Positions 1 through 10,393 of a stretch of DNA of 64,000 bases are shown one piece after another. The first letter of the stretch is position 1. Each line of letters opens with the position of its first letter. A program made the position numbers and the translations under genes. A model generated the notes under the pieces. That model did no database searches. It was not told where the DNA came from and saw only the letters and a list, made by a program, of their open reading frames with translations. The stretch comes from Enterococcus sp. 9E7_DIV0242 (GTDB lineage Bacteria > Bacillota > Bacilli > Lactobacillales > Enterococcaceae), in contig NZ_CP147247.1 of assembly GCF_002140975.2 (NCBI RefSeq), positions 1,674,001 to 1,738,000 of the forward strand, in the 5' to 3' direction.

Positions 1-443
1 CAATCGCCACCAATCCCTAGACGCTTAAAGTCCGCTCTTTGTGTATCCACTTGAGAACGTGCGTATTCTTCACATTTCTTGCGGTATTCTGCCAACGTCA
101 TTTCTTTACGCTTCACACCTTTGTTTGTCAAAACCTGTTCAATTGGTAAGCCGTGCGTATCCCAACCTGGAACATACGGTGATCGGAAACCTGACATTGA
201 TTTAGAACGAACAATAATATCTTTACTGATTTTATTCAGCGCATGCCCCAAATGAATATTTCCGTTGGCATACGGGGGACCATCATGAAGAATAAATGAC
301 GGTTTTCCTTCATTTAGTTGTTGTCTCTTTTCATAGATTTCTTTTTCTTCCCAGTCTTTCTGCCACTCAACTTCTCTATTTGGCAGATTGCCACGCATTG
401 GAAAAGCTGTTTTTCCAAGCTGCAGTGTTTCTTTCATTTTCAT
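1..443 (-). CDS. ileS: Isoleucyl-tRNA synthetase, N-terminal part (cut by window start)
   Basis: Charges tRNA-Ile with isoleucine in the cytoplasm. The visible 147 codons hold the class I signature region ([19 protein letters not shown], residues about 49-67) and the following [20 protein letters not shown] stretch, typical of IleS. I chose the ATG at 443 because GAGGA lies about 6 bases before it; a second ATG lies two codons on. The gene is the last of the division cluster but has its own T-box leader at 604-815. The rest of the gene lies outside the window. Confidence 0.95.
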   Translation of the reverse strand, partial: MKMKETLQLGKTAFPMRGNLPNREVEWQKDWEEKEIYEKRQQLNEGKPSFILHDGPPYANGNIHLGHALNKISKDIIVRSKSMSGFRSPYVPGWDTHGLPIEQVLTNKGVKRKEMTLAEYRKKCEEYARSQVDTQRADFKRLGIGGD

Positions 444-603
444 TATTGCTTCCTCACTTTCAATATATATGAATACAACAAAATAGAGAATAGAAAATTA
501 GTGCGTATATTCCTACTTAGAGTCCTTGTCTTTTTTGCTGATTCATAGATCTAAATTCTGTTTCTTTAAGAAACATAAAAAATTTATTCATGGTTATTAA
601 AAC

Positions 604-815
604 AAAAAGAGCCCTTCCATCCCAAGGGACGAAAGCGCTCGTGTTACCACCCAAATTTAGAATCATTTTGTCAATGATTCCCTCTGATGATTGGTATCGT
701 AATCACACGTCAAGCCTTACTCTGTTTCACGCTTGATCTGGAATAGAGGATCTTTTCAATAGTAGGGTCTTGTCAATCTTTCACCATCATTGACTCGCTA
801 CAAAGAATACGTATT
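604..815 (-). promoter_or_regulatory. T-box leader of ileS
   Basis: On the minus strand the leader has a Stem I-like start (AGCGAGTCAATGATGG then TGAAAG, about 778-799), then the conserved T-box antiterminator sequence GGGTGGTAACACGAGC (652-637), overlapped by a terminator stem ending in a T-run (about 640-604). This is the arrangement of T-box riboswitches, in which uncharged tRNA-Ile allows readthrough into ileS. I did not assign the specifier codon with confidence. The leader takes up the gap of about 400 bases between divIVA and ileS. Confidence 0.9.
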
Positions 816-846
816 GATTTTTCTGTTCTATTCATTAGAAATTATT

Positions 847-1590
847 CTATTCTTCTGTTGCAGATTTGCTATCTAGAAACTCTAAGGATTCAGATAACTC
901 ATCATTCAGCTTCTTCGCATCTTCTAGAGAAGAAACCGTAGTTGCCTCTTCCGATCCAACTACTGGTATTGCTCCTGTTTCACCAGTTTCTAAGCCACCA
1001 GTCAATTCCTTAGACAGGACCTCCTGAATAACTGTATGACTGTCACTCACATAGCTTGAGAATGGTTTCAGCAAATCGTTCCATTCTTCACTCTTAACTT
1101 GTTCAAGCTGTGTTTCCAACATCAAATTCAAACGTTGATGGAATACACGCGTTTTCTTCTTCAAGTCATCCGTTTCAGCAGCAAGCTGTCTTGCACGGTC
1201 TGTTGCTTCTGTAAGGATTTCAGTTGCCTTATCTTCAGCTGCAGTAATCAACGCATTAGAACGTCTTTCTGCATTGCTTACCATTTCATTTGCTGTATTT
1301 TCAGCAGAAGTAACAATCACTTCTGACTCTTTCGTTGCACTTGATTTCACTTTGTCAGCTGTATCTTGTGCCACAATAATTGATTGGTTTAACGCGTCTT
1401 TCAATTCGTTGAAGTATTGCAATTTTTCTTCTGCATGTTTCAACGATTTTTCTAATTCACGGACTTTTTGAAGAGAATCTTCATAATCTTTTGTTACTTG
1501 ATCAAGAAAATCATCTACTTCGTCTTGATTATAGCCTCTCATCTTTGTAGAGAAAGCCTTATTCTGGATATCTAATGGTGTTAACGCCAT
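847..1590 (-). CDS. divIVA: DivIVA cell-division/polarity protein
   Basis: Membrane-curvature-binding coiled-coil protein that gathers at division sites and poles. The N-terminal lipid-binding domain is seen in MALTPLDIQNKAFSTKMRGY and the following NQDEVDDFLDQV (residues 1-32). Long heptad-rich coiled coils follow (about residues 35-165), then an acidic tail rich in E, S and T. 247 residues. The ATG at 1590 has AGGTG 7 bases upstream; an in-frame ATG at 1596 is too close to that site. It follows ylmH in the usual Gram-positive order. Confidence 0.96.
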   Translation of the reverse strand: MALTPLDIQNKAFSTKMRGYNQDEVDDFLDQVTKDYEDSLQKVRELEKSLKHAEEKLQYFNELKDALNQSIIVAQDTADKVKSSATKESEVIVTSAENTANEMVSNAERRSNALITAAEDKATEILTEATDRARQLAAETDDLKKKTRVFHQRLNLMLETQLEQVKSEEWNDLLKPFSSYVSDSHTVIQEVLSKELTGGLETGETGAIPVVGSEEATTVSSLEDAKKLNDELSESLEFLDSKSATEE

Positions 1591-1609
1591 ACTCATTCAC
1601 CTCATCGTT

Positions 1610-2392
1610 TTATTTTCGCAGTACTCCCAATAACAAACGGTATTTTTCTTTTTTAGTTTTGCCTTCCAACTCCTGTATCTGTATACGGCCAAAGCCTCTT
1701 ATAGATACAATATCCAACAACTCTAAAGGAAAATCCGGACGTATATTTTCAGCCCAATTGATTTTGACCTTTCCAGATTCTATCAGCTGTTTAGAGCGCT
1801 GCCTAGAAATGTTATATACAGTAGAAATCAAATTATCTAATCTCATAGAGCTAACTGTGGCATGCTCCAATGACCATTCGTCCTTAGGCATAATAATCTC
1901 TGTATACGTTCTTTCTTCTAGCCTCACAGCTATCTTTCCAATCTTTTCCACTTGAGCAACTACAAAGTTCATCGTTTCATCAGCAATAAATACCTGCCAA
2001 CGTTCCCCATCTGAAATGATGTCCCCAAAATATTGGCGTTGAATCCCTGTATTCATCAACGTACCTAATATTTTTCCATGAGAAAGCGATGTAAACTTCA
2101 CAGGATAAATAATCTCAATCAACTTAATATTGAAATCTTCTGTTGTCGGCTCATAGTAATCTGGAAAAATCAAACATCTTTTTCTCTCAGCTTGCTCATA
2201 TCCGCCATAAAAACGAAAAGACAAGTCACTATTCTGACGAATGATCGTCTCAAGGATATATGCTTGTCTGGGATCTAAAAACTCAGTCAAATAAGGCGCA
2301 TATTGACTTTCTACTTTTTCGATCCAGTCACCTGCGGAATCAATAAAAGGATGCTCATCTTTCCGAAAATGCTGATACACATTTGCATTCAT
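1610..2392 (-). CDS. ylmH: YlmH-type S4-domain RNA-binding protein
   Basis: 260 residues. An N-terminal region shared by YlmH proteins (YQHFRKDEHPFID at the start; FYGGYEQAERKRCLIFP near residues 60-76) is followed by a C-terminal S4 RNA-binding domain (about 180-245: MRLDNLISTVYNISRQRSKQ, later DIVSIRGFGR). Known members bind the ribosome and help rescue stalled complexes; the cell-division link is from its place in the cluster. It sits between ylmG and divIVA. Confidence 0.92.
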   Translation of the reverse strand: MNANVYQHFRKDEHPFIDSAGDWIEKVESQYAPYLTEFLDPRQAYILETIIRQNSDLSFRFYGGYEQAERKRCLIFPDYYEPTTEDFNIKLIEIIYPVKFTSLSHGKILGTLMNTGIQRQYFGDIISDGERWQVFIADETMNFVVAQVEKIGKIAVRLEERTYTEIIMPKDEWSLEHATVSSMRLDNLISTVYNISRQRSKQLIESGKVKINWAENIRPDFPLELLDIVSIRGFGRIQIQELEGKTKKEKYRLLLGVLRK

Positions 2393-2413
2393 AGATAAAC
2401 CACCCTTCTTTTA

Positions 2414-2683
2414 TTAATAGCCTAATAGTGACATGACAATCATGTTCAAGCCGCCACTTGCCAGATTCAACACGATAATTCCTATCATTACATTAAAGCT
2501 AACCATTCCAATATTCAAATTCAATCGATCAAACAAACTTAAATAGGGTTCGCACAATCTCGCAACCAACCGCCCAAGAAATGAATCCTGTGCTCCAGGA
2601 AACCAAGAAAGCAGCGCATAAACAACCAATAAACCAGAATAAATCTGAACACCCTTATTTATAAGAACTAAAATCTGAATAAT
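2414..2683 (-). CDS. ylmG: YggT-family membrane protein with probable ATT start
   Basis: Small integral membrane protein of the YggT/YlmG family (two membrane segments, VVYALLSWFPGA after the first). The first usual start codon in frame, TTG at 2629, would remove the first membrane segment. Reading upstream gives IQILVLINKGVQIYSGL, as the family expects, with no ATG, GTG or TTG. A strong AGGAGG lies 5-8 bases before ATT codons at 2686 and 2683; I take 2683 (89 residues). The only in-frame stop upstream is the TAG at 2698-2696, just before the AGGAGG. Lies directly after sepF. Confidence 0.8.
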   Translation of the reverse strand: MIQILVLINKGVQIYSGLLVVYALLSWFPGAQDSFLGRLVARLCEPYLSLFDRLNLNIGMVSFNVMIGIIVLNLASGGLNMIVMSLLGY

Positions 2684-2700
2684 AATGATTACCTCCTACA

Positions 2701-3348
2701 CTAAAAATCAAACATCTGTTTTTTAGCTAATGATTGTGCAGTTGCACTGTCTATTTCCATATTTGGTGGTGTGCATAAGAAAATTTCATCCCCAACACGT
2801 TGAATATCACCATCTAGCGCATAAACAGTTCCTGTAATAAAATCAACGATTCGTCTCGCCTGACTTTCCTCAAGTAAGTGGAAGTTAATCAATACAGCTT
2901 CTTCAACAATGATATGTTTTGCGATATTCATTGCTTCCGAATATACTCTAGGCTCAATAATCGAAATCTTCATTGGTTCGCCATAACGATTGTTCTCCTG
3001 TGGAACAGATGATGTATTAGAATTGCGCATGGAGACAACCTTTTTCTCATTGTACGATCTTGTCTGATGACTACCACTATTCGGATTTTGATATTTTTCT
3101 GTTGAACGATAACGAGCCGATGGTCTCTCCTTCAAAGTTTCTGAATCAGAATATGCTTGACGTTGGACAGTTTGTTGCTGAGGAACCGCCTGCTGCTGCA
3201 CTCTTGGTCGCTGCTGCTGTTGTCTCACTCGTGGTTGCTCATTTACAGCTGTCTGCTGCTCTGAGTAACTGTCGTAGCTATCTTCATATTCATCTTCACC
3301 AGATAATCCAAAAAAATTTGATAATGCATTCTTATTAAAAATTGACAT
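2701..3348 (-). CDS. sepF: SepF, FtsZ-associated division protein
   Basis: 215 residues. SepF bundles FtsZ filaments and ties them to the membrane. An N-terminal amphipathic stretch (MSIFNKNALSNFFGLSG) is followed by a glutamine- and arginine-rich linker (about 30-80), then the C-terminal DUF552 core (MKISIIEPRVYSEAMNIAKH; IVDFITGTVYALDGDIQRVG). The ATG at 3348 has a strong GGAGGGG upstream. Longer in-frame openings from 3399 overlap ylmE and lack a ribosome site. Confidence 0.95.
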   Translation of the reverse strand: MSIFNKNALSNFFGLSGEDEYEDSYDSYSEQQTAVNEQPRVRQQQQRPRVQQQAVPQQQTVQRQAYSDSETLKERPSARYRSTEKYQNPNSGSHQTRSYNEKKVVSMRNSNTSSVPQENNRYGEPMKISIIEPRVYSEAMNIAKHIIVEEAVLINFHLLEESQARRIVDFITGTVYALDGDIQRVGDEIFLCTPPNMEIDSATAQSLAKKQMFDF

Positions 3349-3361
3349 AGATTCCCCTCCT

Positions 3362-4039
3362 TTACGCACCTCTAAATAATCCTCTGCCGACACGAACAAA
3401 TGTTGCTCCTTCTTCTACAGCTATAGGAAAATCATTCGACATTCCCATACTAAGATCCGTACACGGAGCATAGGGCAAATTCATTTCCCTTACCATAGTC
3501 TGAGCATCTTTTAACTCCGAAAAAAAAGTATGGAGTTCATCATCATCGGCATTCAAAGGTGCCATGGTCATAAGACCAACAACACGAATTTTATCCATCG
3601 TACTCAATTGATTGATAAAATCCTTTAATTTTTCTTTTCTTAGTCCATGTTTACTCTCCTCAGCAGAGATGTTCACTTCAACAAAGCATGAGATGGTCTT
3701 CTCAGCCCGTTTCTGAATTTCTTCTGCTAAGCTCAAACTGTCCAAAGCATGAAAATAGTCGATGTTGTTGATTATTAATTTTACCTTTCTCCGCTGTAAA
3801 TTACCAATCAAATGCCACTTTATTGAAGAATAATTCTTCAAAGCAGCTTTTTTCTCTAATAATTTATCCACACGGTTCTCTGCAAAATCCTCAACACCAA
3901 GCTCTGCAAGCTGTTCGGCTACTTCACTATCAACTGACTTAGTCACAGCGACTAAAGTCACTTCTGTTTCGGAACGATGGGCATGCGTACATGCCAGCTT
4001 GATAGTTTCTTTGATTTCATTCAAATTATCTGCCAGCAT
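3362..4039 (-). CDS. YggS/YlmE pyridoxal-phosphate-binding protein
   Basis: 225 residues, single-domain alanine-racemase-like barrel. The PLP lysine lies in VAVTKSV (about residue 34), with WHLIGNLQRRK and DLSMGMSNDFPIAV further on, all typical. The family keeps PLP levels in balance and has no known racemase activity. It lies between ftsZ and sepF with 14-base gaps, as in other lactic acid bacteria (ylmE). Confidence 0.94.
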   Translation of the reverse strand: MLADNLNEIKETIKLACTHAHRSETEVTLVAVTKSVDSEVAEQLAELGVEDFAENRVDKLLEKKAALKNYSSIKWHLIGNLQRRKVKLIINNIDYFHALDSLSLAEEIQKRAEKTISCFVEVNISAEESKHGLRKEKLKDFINQLSTMDKIRVVGLMTMAPLNADDDELHTFFSELKDAQTMVREMNLPYAPCTDLSMGMSNDFPIAVEEGATFVRVGRGLFRGA

Positions 4040-4053
4040 GTGTCATTGCCTCT

Positions 4054-5313
4054 CTATCTTTTTCTTCTGAAAAATGGCGGTGTATTTAATTCATCGTCAT
4101 TGTGAGAAGATTCTTCACGATGGAATGTTTCAAATTCTTTTTTCTCAACATTTTCAATCGTTGTTTCTTCCACTTTTGGACGTACATTCTGCTCACGACG
4201 GATGTCCCAGTCTCCAAAAGCACTTGTTTCTTCCTGTTGTTGTGATTGTTGCGGCTGAGCATTTCTAGCCTGCTCCATATCCAAAACAGGGGCTTGTTGA
4301 ACAGATTGAATTTGTGTATTTGTTGCTCTTTGTCGCTGTGGACGTCTTTCTTTCTTAGAAGGATCGATCCCTGTCGCAATAACAGTTACGCGAATTTCGT
4401 CGCCAAGATCTTCATTGATTGATGTACCCAAGATGATATTTACATCACCAGTAGCAGCACTAGTAACAATATCTGAAGCATCCTGTGCTTCAAACAAGGT
4501 CATGTCCAGTCCACCTGTGATGTTCAATAACACTTGCTCTGCACCATCAATAGATGTTTCAAGTAATGGAGAAGAAATGGCTTTCTTCGTTGCTTCGATC
4601 ACACGATCTTCACCGCTGGCAACACCGATACCCATCAATGCTGTTCCTTGGTTTTCCATCACTGTCTTCACATCAGCGAAGTCCAAGTTGACGTAACCAG
4701 GTGCAGTAATCAGATCCGATATGCCTTGAACTCCTTGGCGTAAAACATTATCCGCTTCACGGAAGGCTTCAAGCATTGGCGTCTTTTTATCTACAACTTC
4801 TAATAGACGGTTGTTCGAAATAATCAAAAGCGTGTCTACGTTTTCTTTCAGAAGGGCGATTCCTTCTGCTGCAAAACGGCCTCTTTTAGGGCCTTCAAAG
4901 CTAAATGGACGAGTAACGACACCAACTGTCAAAGCGCCTAATTCTTTTGCAATTTTAGCTACAACAGGTGCAGCACCCGTTCCAGTTCCTCCACCCATTC
5001 CAGCAGTGATAAAAATCATATCAGCTCCTTGCAATGAATCAGAGATAACCTGTTCGCTTTCTTCTGCAGCTTTTTGACCTACCTCCGGTTGAGAACCGGC
5101 ACCTAAGCCGCGTGTATATTTAGGGCCAAGTTGGATCACAGTCTCAGCTTTTGAACTTTTCAAGGCTTGAACATCTGTGTTCGCAGCGATAAACTCAACA
5201 CCCTTGACATTTTCTTCAATCATACGGTTGACAGCATTGCCGCCGCCGCCGCCGACACCGATGACTTTAATGACAGCGCCGTTATTGATATTATTATCTA
5301 AAGAAAATTCCAT
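4054..5313 (-). CDS. ftsZ: FtsZ, tubulin-like division GTPase
   Basis: 419 residues. Forms the Z ring. GTP-binding glycine loop [15 protein letters not shown] (about 106-120), N-terminal [20 protein letters not shown]7-loop region [11 protein letters not shown] (about 208). A variable Q-rich linker (about 325-400) ends in the conserved tail [10 protein letters not shown], which binds FtsA and SepF. Directly downstream of ftsA (26-base gap). Confidence 0.98.
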   Translation of the reverse strand: MEFSLDNNINNGAVIKVIGVGGGGGNAVNRMIEENVKGVEFIAANTDVQALKSSKAETVIQLGPKYTRGLGAGSQPEVGQKAAEESEQVISDSLQGADMIFITAGMGGGTGTGAAPVVAKIAKELGALTVGVVTRPFSFEGPKRGRFAAEGIALLKENVDTLLIISNNRLLEVVDKKTPMLEAFREADNVLRQGVQGISDLITAPGYVNLDFADVKTVMENQGTALMGIGVASGEDRVIEATKKAISSPLLETSIDGAEQVLLNITGGLDMTLFEAQDASDIVTSAATGDVNIILGTSINEDLGDEIRVTVIATGIDPSKKERRPQRQRATNTQIQSVQQAPVLDMEQARNAQPQQSQQQEETSAFGDWDIRREQNVRPKVEETTIENVEKKEFETFHREESSHNDDELNTPPFFRRKR

Positions 5314-5339
5314 ATTATCGTTTCCTCCTATTTTAGTGA

Positions 5340-6674
5340 TTAATCAAAGATATTTGAGAAGAAGTCTTTGATTTTTCCAGTGACTTTTTCATTTGACTCA
5401 TGATTTTCAGCATTTTCATAATTTGTTTCTGCTGGTTCGTCCTGATAGTTTTCATAGGAAGCTGCTTCTTGCTGTTGCACAGCAATCTGTGGAGCTGAAG
5501 CTGTTGACTTCCCACCAGGAACCGCACCTTTAGCAATATGATAAATCTCTGGAAGCTGTGCAGAATACTCAACGATACTGATAACATTTGTGAAAACAGG
5601 ATTACGCAATCCCATATGGTTCGGCACATAAAGTTTCACACCTGTATCAAAAATTTCCTGAGCCAGATCTACAACACCTGGAAGGCTTGCGCCACCGCCA
5701 GTTAAAATAATTCCACCTGGCAATTCCAATGCGTCGATCTCATCCAATACTTCTTTTGATTTTCTAAATATTTGCTCTACTCTCGCTTCAATCACTTCTG
5801 ACAGATAGCGTTCATCTACTTTTACTGGTTCGGATTTTCCAATTACATCTACTGGAAACTCTTCACTGACAGATGTACGTTCAGGGAACGCATCGCCATA
5901 ATTGATTTTCAGTGCTTCAGCATTGTTGAAGGATGTGTTCAAAACAATAGAAATATCTTTTGTTACGAACTCTCCGCCTTCTTGATTCACATGGTTAAAT
6001 TTCAATTGCTTGTCATGCATCACAGCAGTTGTTGTTTGACCACCACCCATGTCGATAACGATGGTTCCAAATTCTTTTTCGCCATCTGAGAGAATCGTTT
6101 CAGTCAATGCAAGAGGCGCAATGACCATTTCATTTACTGATAGACCAGCTTTCTCTACACATTTCCGTGTATTATGGATGATTGTTTTAGGTCCGGTAAA
6201 GACCACGCCCAACATTTCAAGACGAACACCGATCATTCCACGAGGATCTTTGATCCCCTCAAAACCATCAACAGTAAACTCTTGAGGTAAGATTGCAACG
6301 ATTTGACGTTCTGGAGGAGTCGAACGAACCAAAGCTGCAGATGCTACATTGCGTACATCCTCATCATTGATTTCCTTTGATTCACTGCTTACAGCAATCA
6401 TCCCTTGGCAGTTTTCCACTTCCAACATATTAGCCGGCAAACCTACGTTAACACTCTTGATTTGAATCCCCGCTTTTTCTTCCGCTTGCCTTACAGCACG
6501 CTGAATTGCATTTACGGTTTTATCAATATCAACGATGATTCCTCTGTTTAAACCATCAGATTTCGCGTTTCCCACGCCAATTATATTCATTTGGCCCTCA
6601 ATAAATTCGGCTACAACAACTTTTACTGATGTTGTACCAATATCAAGGCCTACATACATTCCTGTTTTTGCCAT
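5340..6674 (-). CDS. ftsA: FtsA, actin-like Z-ring anchor
   Basis: 444 residues. ATPase-fold protein that ties FtsZ to the membrane. Phosphate-1 motif [13 protein letters not shown] near the start, phosphate-2 [15 protein letters not shown] (about 205), adenosine motif [14 protein letters not shown] (about 325), and a C-terminal amphipathic helix ([12 protein letters not shown]). Start has GGAGGAGGAA upstream. The 148 bases before it contain TTGACA (6747-6742) but no well-spaced -10, so a separate promoter is only possible. Confidence 0.97.
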   Translation of the reverse strand: MAKTGMYVGLDIGTTSVKVVVAEFIEGQMNIIGVGNAKSDGLNRGIIVDIDKTVNAIQRAVRQAEEKAGIQIKSVNVGLPANMLEVENCQGMIAVSSESKEINDEDVRNVASAALVRSTPPERQIVAILPQEFTVDGFEGIKDPRGMIGVRLEMLGVVFTGPKTIIHNTRKCVEKAGLSVNEMVIAPLALTETILSDGEKEFGTIVIDMGGGQTTTAVMHDKQLKFNHVNQEGGEFVTKDISIVLNTSFNNAEALKINYGDAFPERTSVSEEFPVDVIGKSEPVKVDERYLSEVIEARVEQIFRKSKEVLDEIDALELPGGIILTGGGASLPGVVDLAQEIFDTGVKLYVPNHMGLRNPVFTNVISIVEYSAQLPEIYHIAKGAVPGGKSTASAPQIAVQQQEAASYENYQDEPAETNYENAENHESNEKVTGKIKDFFSNIFD

Positions 6675-6822
6675 GAATGGGGTTCCTCCTCCTAATTAAT
6701 CCAATATGTAAGCGAACCTATACGCTCGTTTATCTATATTTTGTCAATACTCACTTCTTTCAATTCTACCATAAACAAGGGGTTTTTAGAAAGAAGATTC
6801 TACTATTTTATCATTTATTTTT

Positions 6823-7884
6823 TTACTGCTCTACTTCGGCTGACAAAGAGCTCTCTTCTGTGCTTTCAGAAGCCTCGCTATTCTCTGTTTCTTTCTTATG
6901 AGAGTAAGAGAAAATCCCTACTTCCATATCAATGACACCTGGCTCTGTCATCTGACCTGCGACTTGAGAGTAATAACCCATTTTTTCTACTAATTGCGAG
7001 ATATTCACGATTACCTGATTGCTGTCCTTCATATAAAGCGTAATCAGTTCTTTGTTGGACTCGGAAGGTGAATACTTGATTTCGGTAATTTGCTCTTTTT
7101 GTTCATCAGGCAGTCCACCATATGATACTATCAATGCTTGAATTTGTTTCTCATCTTGAAAATTGGCAAAGACCGGCATCCCACTGATTGGGTTGTCTAG
7201 CTTATCTGTTAACACAGTTCCATTTTCCAAGATTGGAGAATAAGAACCCTCCGAGTAATCAACAGCAAGGACATCATACTCAGCAATAGAAATTTTAAAG
7301 CTATTGATGCCATTTAAAGAAACAGTTGCTTTCTTCACCCGCGGAAATTTCTTCTCAATATTTTTTTCATTGACAGTCCGATCAAAATATTGGGCCCACA
7401 ATGGTTCTTCAATCATCAATTTGGAGTCTGTGATTATTGCCTGTGAATCAACATTTTCATTACCGGTGACTGTCACACCAGACAGCTTACTGAAAGGCGA
7501 AATAAAGTAACATAAAACTAAAATGATAATGGCTGAAATCGAAATAATCAACGTCAACCGCCTCACCAGACGAGTGTTTCGTACTTTTTTGACATTAGGT
7601 AATCGGTCGGCAAAAGATTCGTAAGTGCTCTGCGGCTTCTCCTGTTCAAAGTCCTGATCTTGCTCTTCAGAAAGTTCCTTTGCTGTTTCATCTATGTCTT
7701 CTGTTATTTCCGATTCAGCGTCGGTTTCAGTCTCTTCTTCTTTTCTTTCCGGGTGCCAGATAGGGGTATCGCCTTGATTTCTCATATACTCAAGGTTTTC
7801 TTTCTGCCACGGAGTCAGTTGAAGCTCATCATTTTCAGACTGCTTTTGATCATTGTCTTTGTTATCAAAATCCTTCTCACTAAT
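6823..7884 (-). CDS. divIB: DivIB/FtsQ septal protein with probable ATT start
   Basis: Bitopic membrane protein of the divisome. Charged cytoplasmic N-terminus (about 1-100), one membrane segment (LTLIISISAIIILVLCYFIS), then POTRA/FtsQ domain (FSKLSGVTVTGNENVDSQAI) and an acidic tail. The first ATG in frame is at 7785, but in-frame coding with the family-like LTPWQKENLEYMRNQG continues upstream to a TAG. The only start with a ribosome site (GGGAGG, 8 bases) is ATT at 7884, giving 353 residues. Lies 15 bases after murG. Confidence 0.88.
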   Translation of the reverse strand: MSEKDFDNKDNDQKQSENDELQLTPWQKENLEYMRNQGDTPIWHPERKEEETETDAESEITEDIDETAKELSEEQDQDFEQEKPQSTYESFADRLPNVKKVRNTRLVRRLTLIISISAIIILVLCYFISPFSKLSGVTVTGNENVDSQAIITDSKLMIEEPLWAQYFDRTVNEKNIEKKFPRVKKATVSLNGINSFKISIAEYDVLAVDYSEGSYSPILENGTVLTDKLDNPISGMPVFANFQDEKQIQALIVSYGGLPDEQKEQITEIKYSPSESNKELITLYMKDSNQVIVNISQLVEKMGYYSQVAGQMTEPGVIDMEVGIFSYSHKKETENSEASESTEESSLSAEVEQ

Positions 7885-7899
7885 CTTCTACACCTCCCG

Positions 7900-8994
7900 T
7901 CATCGTACAAGTTCCTCCACTACTTGATAGAGTCGTTCACTGGCATTTGGGATCCCTTCATTTCGGGAGTTATCTGCCATTTTTTTACGAACTTCATCAT
8001 TTAACAGAATCTCTTCTATAGAAGCTACAAGCGTGGAACCAGTAAGTTCTCCATCACTGATCAACTGTGCTGCTCCTGCCTTCACCAAGCTTTGAGCATT
8101 CTTTGTTTGATGATCATTTGTGACATACGGGCTGGGAATAAGAATTGATGGAAGCCCTAAAGCAGTAATTTCAGCAATCGATGTTGCTCCTGCACGTCCC
8201 ACAATCAACTGTACATTTCCCATGACATCTGCCATTTTATCAATATATGGCTGAATACTCACATTTTTCAGCGTTCTTTTAGAAAGATTTAACTTTTCTT
8301 GAAGCTCTTCAAAATAACGTTCTCCGGAAGCATACAACACTTGATATGGTTTATCTTCAAAAAAAGGTAAAGCCTCTAAAAAGGCTTGGTTGATTTTCAA
8401 CGCACCTTGACTGCCTCCAAAAATGACAACTGTTGGTTCCTCTGGTTTCAGACCATACTCAGCCAAAATTGCTGATTTCTCGACACCAGCCACTTCCTGT
8501 GCTCTGGGATTGCCGGTCAAAACTACTTTTTCTTTTGGAAAATAAGAACTTACATCTGGGAAACACACGGCTATTTTCGAAGCAAACTTACTCAAAAATT
8601 TGTTGGTGACCCCTGGGACACTGTTCTGTTCATGAACGATTGTTGGGATACCAAGTTGCTTGGCAGCAAACATCACCGATCCTGATACATAACCGCCTGT
8701 TCCTATAACGATATCCGGCTGAAAAGAGCGGATAAGCTTTTTGGCTTTTCCTATGCTAGATAGAAAAAGATAAACAGTTTTGATATTCTGAGGACTTAAT
8801 GACCGACGAAATCCTTGAATCTTGATCGTACTGAATGGAATCCCATAGCTTGGCACAATTTTACTTTCCAAACCACGCTCTGTTCCAACATACATAAATT
8901 CTGCGCCTGGCTGTGTTTTCTTCACATAATCAATAAATGCCAACGCCGGATAAATATGTCCGCCTGTTCCTCCGCCTGTTACTAGTATCTTCAT
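7900..8994 (-). CDS. murG: MurG, lipid II-forming GlcNAc transferase
   Basis: Adds GlcNAc to lipid I at the inner membrane face. GT28 fold: N-terminal [33 protein letters not shown] (about 124), C-terminal UDP-GlcNAc site [13 protein letters not shown] and [20 protein letters not shown]. 364 residues from ATG 8994, the usual start for the family. A GTG at 9006 would overlap the murD stop and add four residues; neither start has a strong ribosome site. Confidence 0.96.
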   Translation of the reverse strand: MKILVTGGGTGGHIYPALAFIDYVKKTQPGAEFMYVGTERGLESKIVPSYGIPFSTIKIQGFRRSLSPQNIKTVYLFLSSIGKAKKLIRSFQPDIVIGTGGYVSGSVMFAAKQLGIPTIVHEQNSVPGVTNKFLSKFASKIAVCFPDVSSYFPKEKVVLTGNPRAQEVAGVEKSAILAEYGLKPEEPTVVIFGGSQGALKINQAFLEALPFFEDKPYQVLYASGERYFEELQEKLNLSKRTLKNVSIQPYIDKMADVMGNVQLIVGRAGATSIAEITALGLPSILIPSPYVTNDHQTKNAQSLVKAGAAQLISDGELTGSTLVASIEEILLNDEVRKKMADNSRNEGIPNASERLYQVVEELVR

Positions 8995-9002
8995 GCTTCT
9001 TC

Positions 9003-10373
9003 TCACTTTTCTTTTTGTTTTAGCTGCTGAAATGCCTGCATAAATTTCTCTCCGCGCAGTTCAAAATTGGGGTATTGATCCCAACTTGCGCAAGCGGGCG
9101 ACAATAAGATAGTATCATTTTTTTGTGAAAAATCATAGGCTTCTTTTACAGCTGTTTCAACATTTTCAGTCAAGACAATTGAAGTGATCCCAGCCTGAAT
9201 TGCTGCTTGGTTCAGCTTGTCCTTCGTTTCTCCAAAGAGAACAATCCCTTTCAGTCCGATAAGGAAAGGAACAAGTTCGTCAAAATCATTTCCACGATCC
9301 AAACCACCTGCCAAAAGAATCAAGTGTTCATTATCAAAGCCACTCAATGCTTTCTCTGTGGCTAGAATATTGGTAGCCTTTGAATCATTGAAAAATCTGC
9401 GGCCATTGAGTTCCCCCACATATTGCGTACGATGTGGAACACCTGTGAAACGTTTTAAAGTTTCACGTATTGCTTCAGTTGACACCCCTTTTAATTTTGC
9501 TACAGCAATCGCTGCTAATGCATTTTCAACATTATGACTACCTGGAACGCCCAATTCAGAAGCTTCCATTATATAGTCATCCTTGAAATAGAGTTTCCCC
9601 TCTTCACAAAATGCGCCGGCTACCTTCTCATTGATTGAAAACGGGAGAATCGTTGCCGCACTTGTTTTACTCAACTGACGCAATTCTTCCTGGTCCCAAT
9701 TCAAAATCAGGTATTCTGAGGAAGTCATATTCTTTTGCATATTCCACTTTGCTTTAACATATTCTTCACGAGTCCCATGATAATCGATATGTGCTTCATA
9801 CAAGTTCGTAATAACAGCAATTTCCGGTTTGAAGGTCTCGATCCCCATTAATTGGAAGCTTGACAGTTCCATTACCAGATCGTCTGCTGCCTCTGATTCC
9901 TGAGCTACTTGACTGGCTGGAAACCCAATATTTCCAGAAAGACGTGCCGTACCAGCCTCTCTGTCGGCATTTAATAAAAGCCCGATCATTGTTGTTGTCG
10001 TCGTTTTCCCATTGGTTCCAGTAATGCCGATAATCGGACATTCAGCGATTTGATACGCAAGCTCGACCTCTGTTAAAACCGGCAATCCTTTTTCCAAAGC
10101 TTTTTGAACAAGCGTGTTTGAATAAGGAATTCCCGGATTTTTGACAACCATAGAAAAATCCTCATCTAAAAGCTCTATTGGGTGGCCCCCCGTAACAACA
10201 CGAATACCCAAGCTTAATAAATCTTGGGCATCAGGATTTTGATCGAATTGTTTAAAGTCATTAACCGTTACCAATGCGCCTAGTTCCTGCAACAATTTTG
10301 CAGCACTGACACCACTTTTCGCCAAACCAAGAACTAAAATCTTTTTATTCTCATATGTCGTAATTTTTTTCAT
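9003..10373 (-). CDS. murD: MurD, UDP-MurNAc-L-Ala:D-Glu ligase
   Basis: 456 residues. Second ligase of the peptidoglycan stem peptide; cytoplasmic. ATP-binding P-loop [19 protein letters not shown] (about 115-133), central-domain [20 protein letters not shown], and C-terminal [15 protein letters not shown] and [19 protein letters not shown]. Near the end of the murein gene group, between mraY (20-base gap) and murG. Confidence 0.97.
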   Translation of the reverse strand: MKKITTYENKKILVLGLAKSGVSAAKLLQELGALVTVNDFKQFDQNPDAQDLLSLGIRVVTGGHPIELLDEDFSMVVKNPGIPYSNTLVQKALEKGLPVLTEVELAYQIAECPIIGITGTNGKTTTTTMIGLLLNADREAGTARLSGNIGFPASQVAQESEAADDLVMELSSFQLMGIETFKPEIAVITNLYEAHIDYHGTREEYVKAKWNMQKNMTSSEYLILNWDQEELRQLSKTSAATILPFSINEKVAGAFCEEGKLYFKDDYIMEASELGVPGSHNVENALAAIAVAKLKGVSTEAIRETLKRFTGVPHRTQYVGELNGRRFFNDSKATNILATEKALSGFDNEHLILLAGGLDRGNDFDELVPFLIGLKGIVLFGETKDKLNQAAIQAGITSIVLTENVETAVKEAYDFSQKNDTILLSPACASWDQYPNFELRGEKFMQAFQQLKQKEK

Positions 10374-10393
10374 AATTAATCCCCTTCACTTCC

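Noticed and set aside
318..548. 76-codon plus-strand frame over the ileS start
   Set aside because: Overlaps the ileS N-terminus and leader; composition is not protein-like.
3060..3338. Plus-strand frame opposite sepF
   Set aside because: Shadow of the Q-rich linker of sepF.
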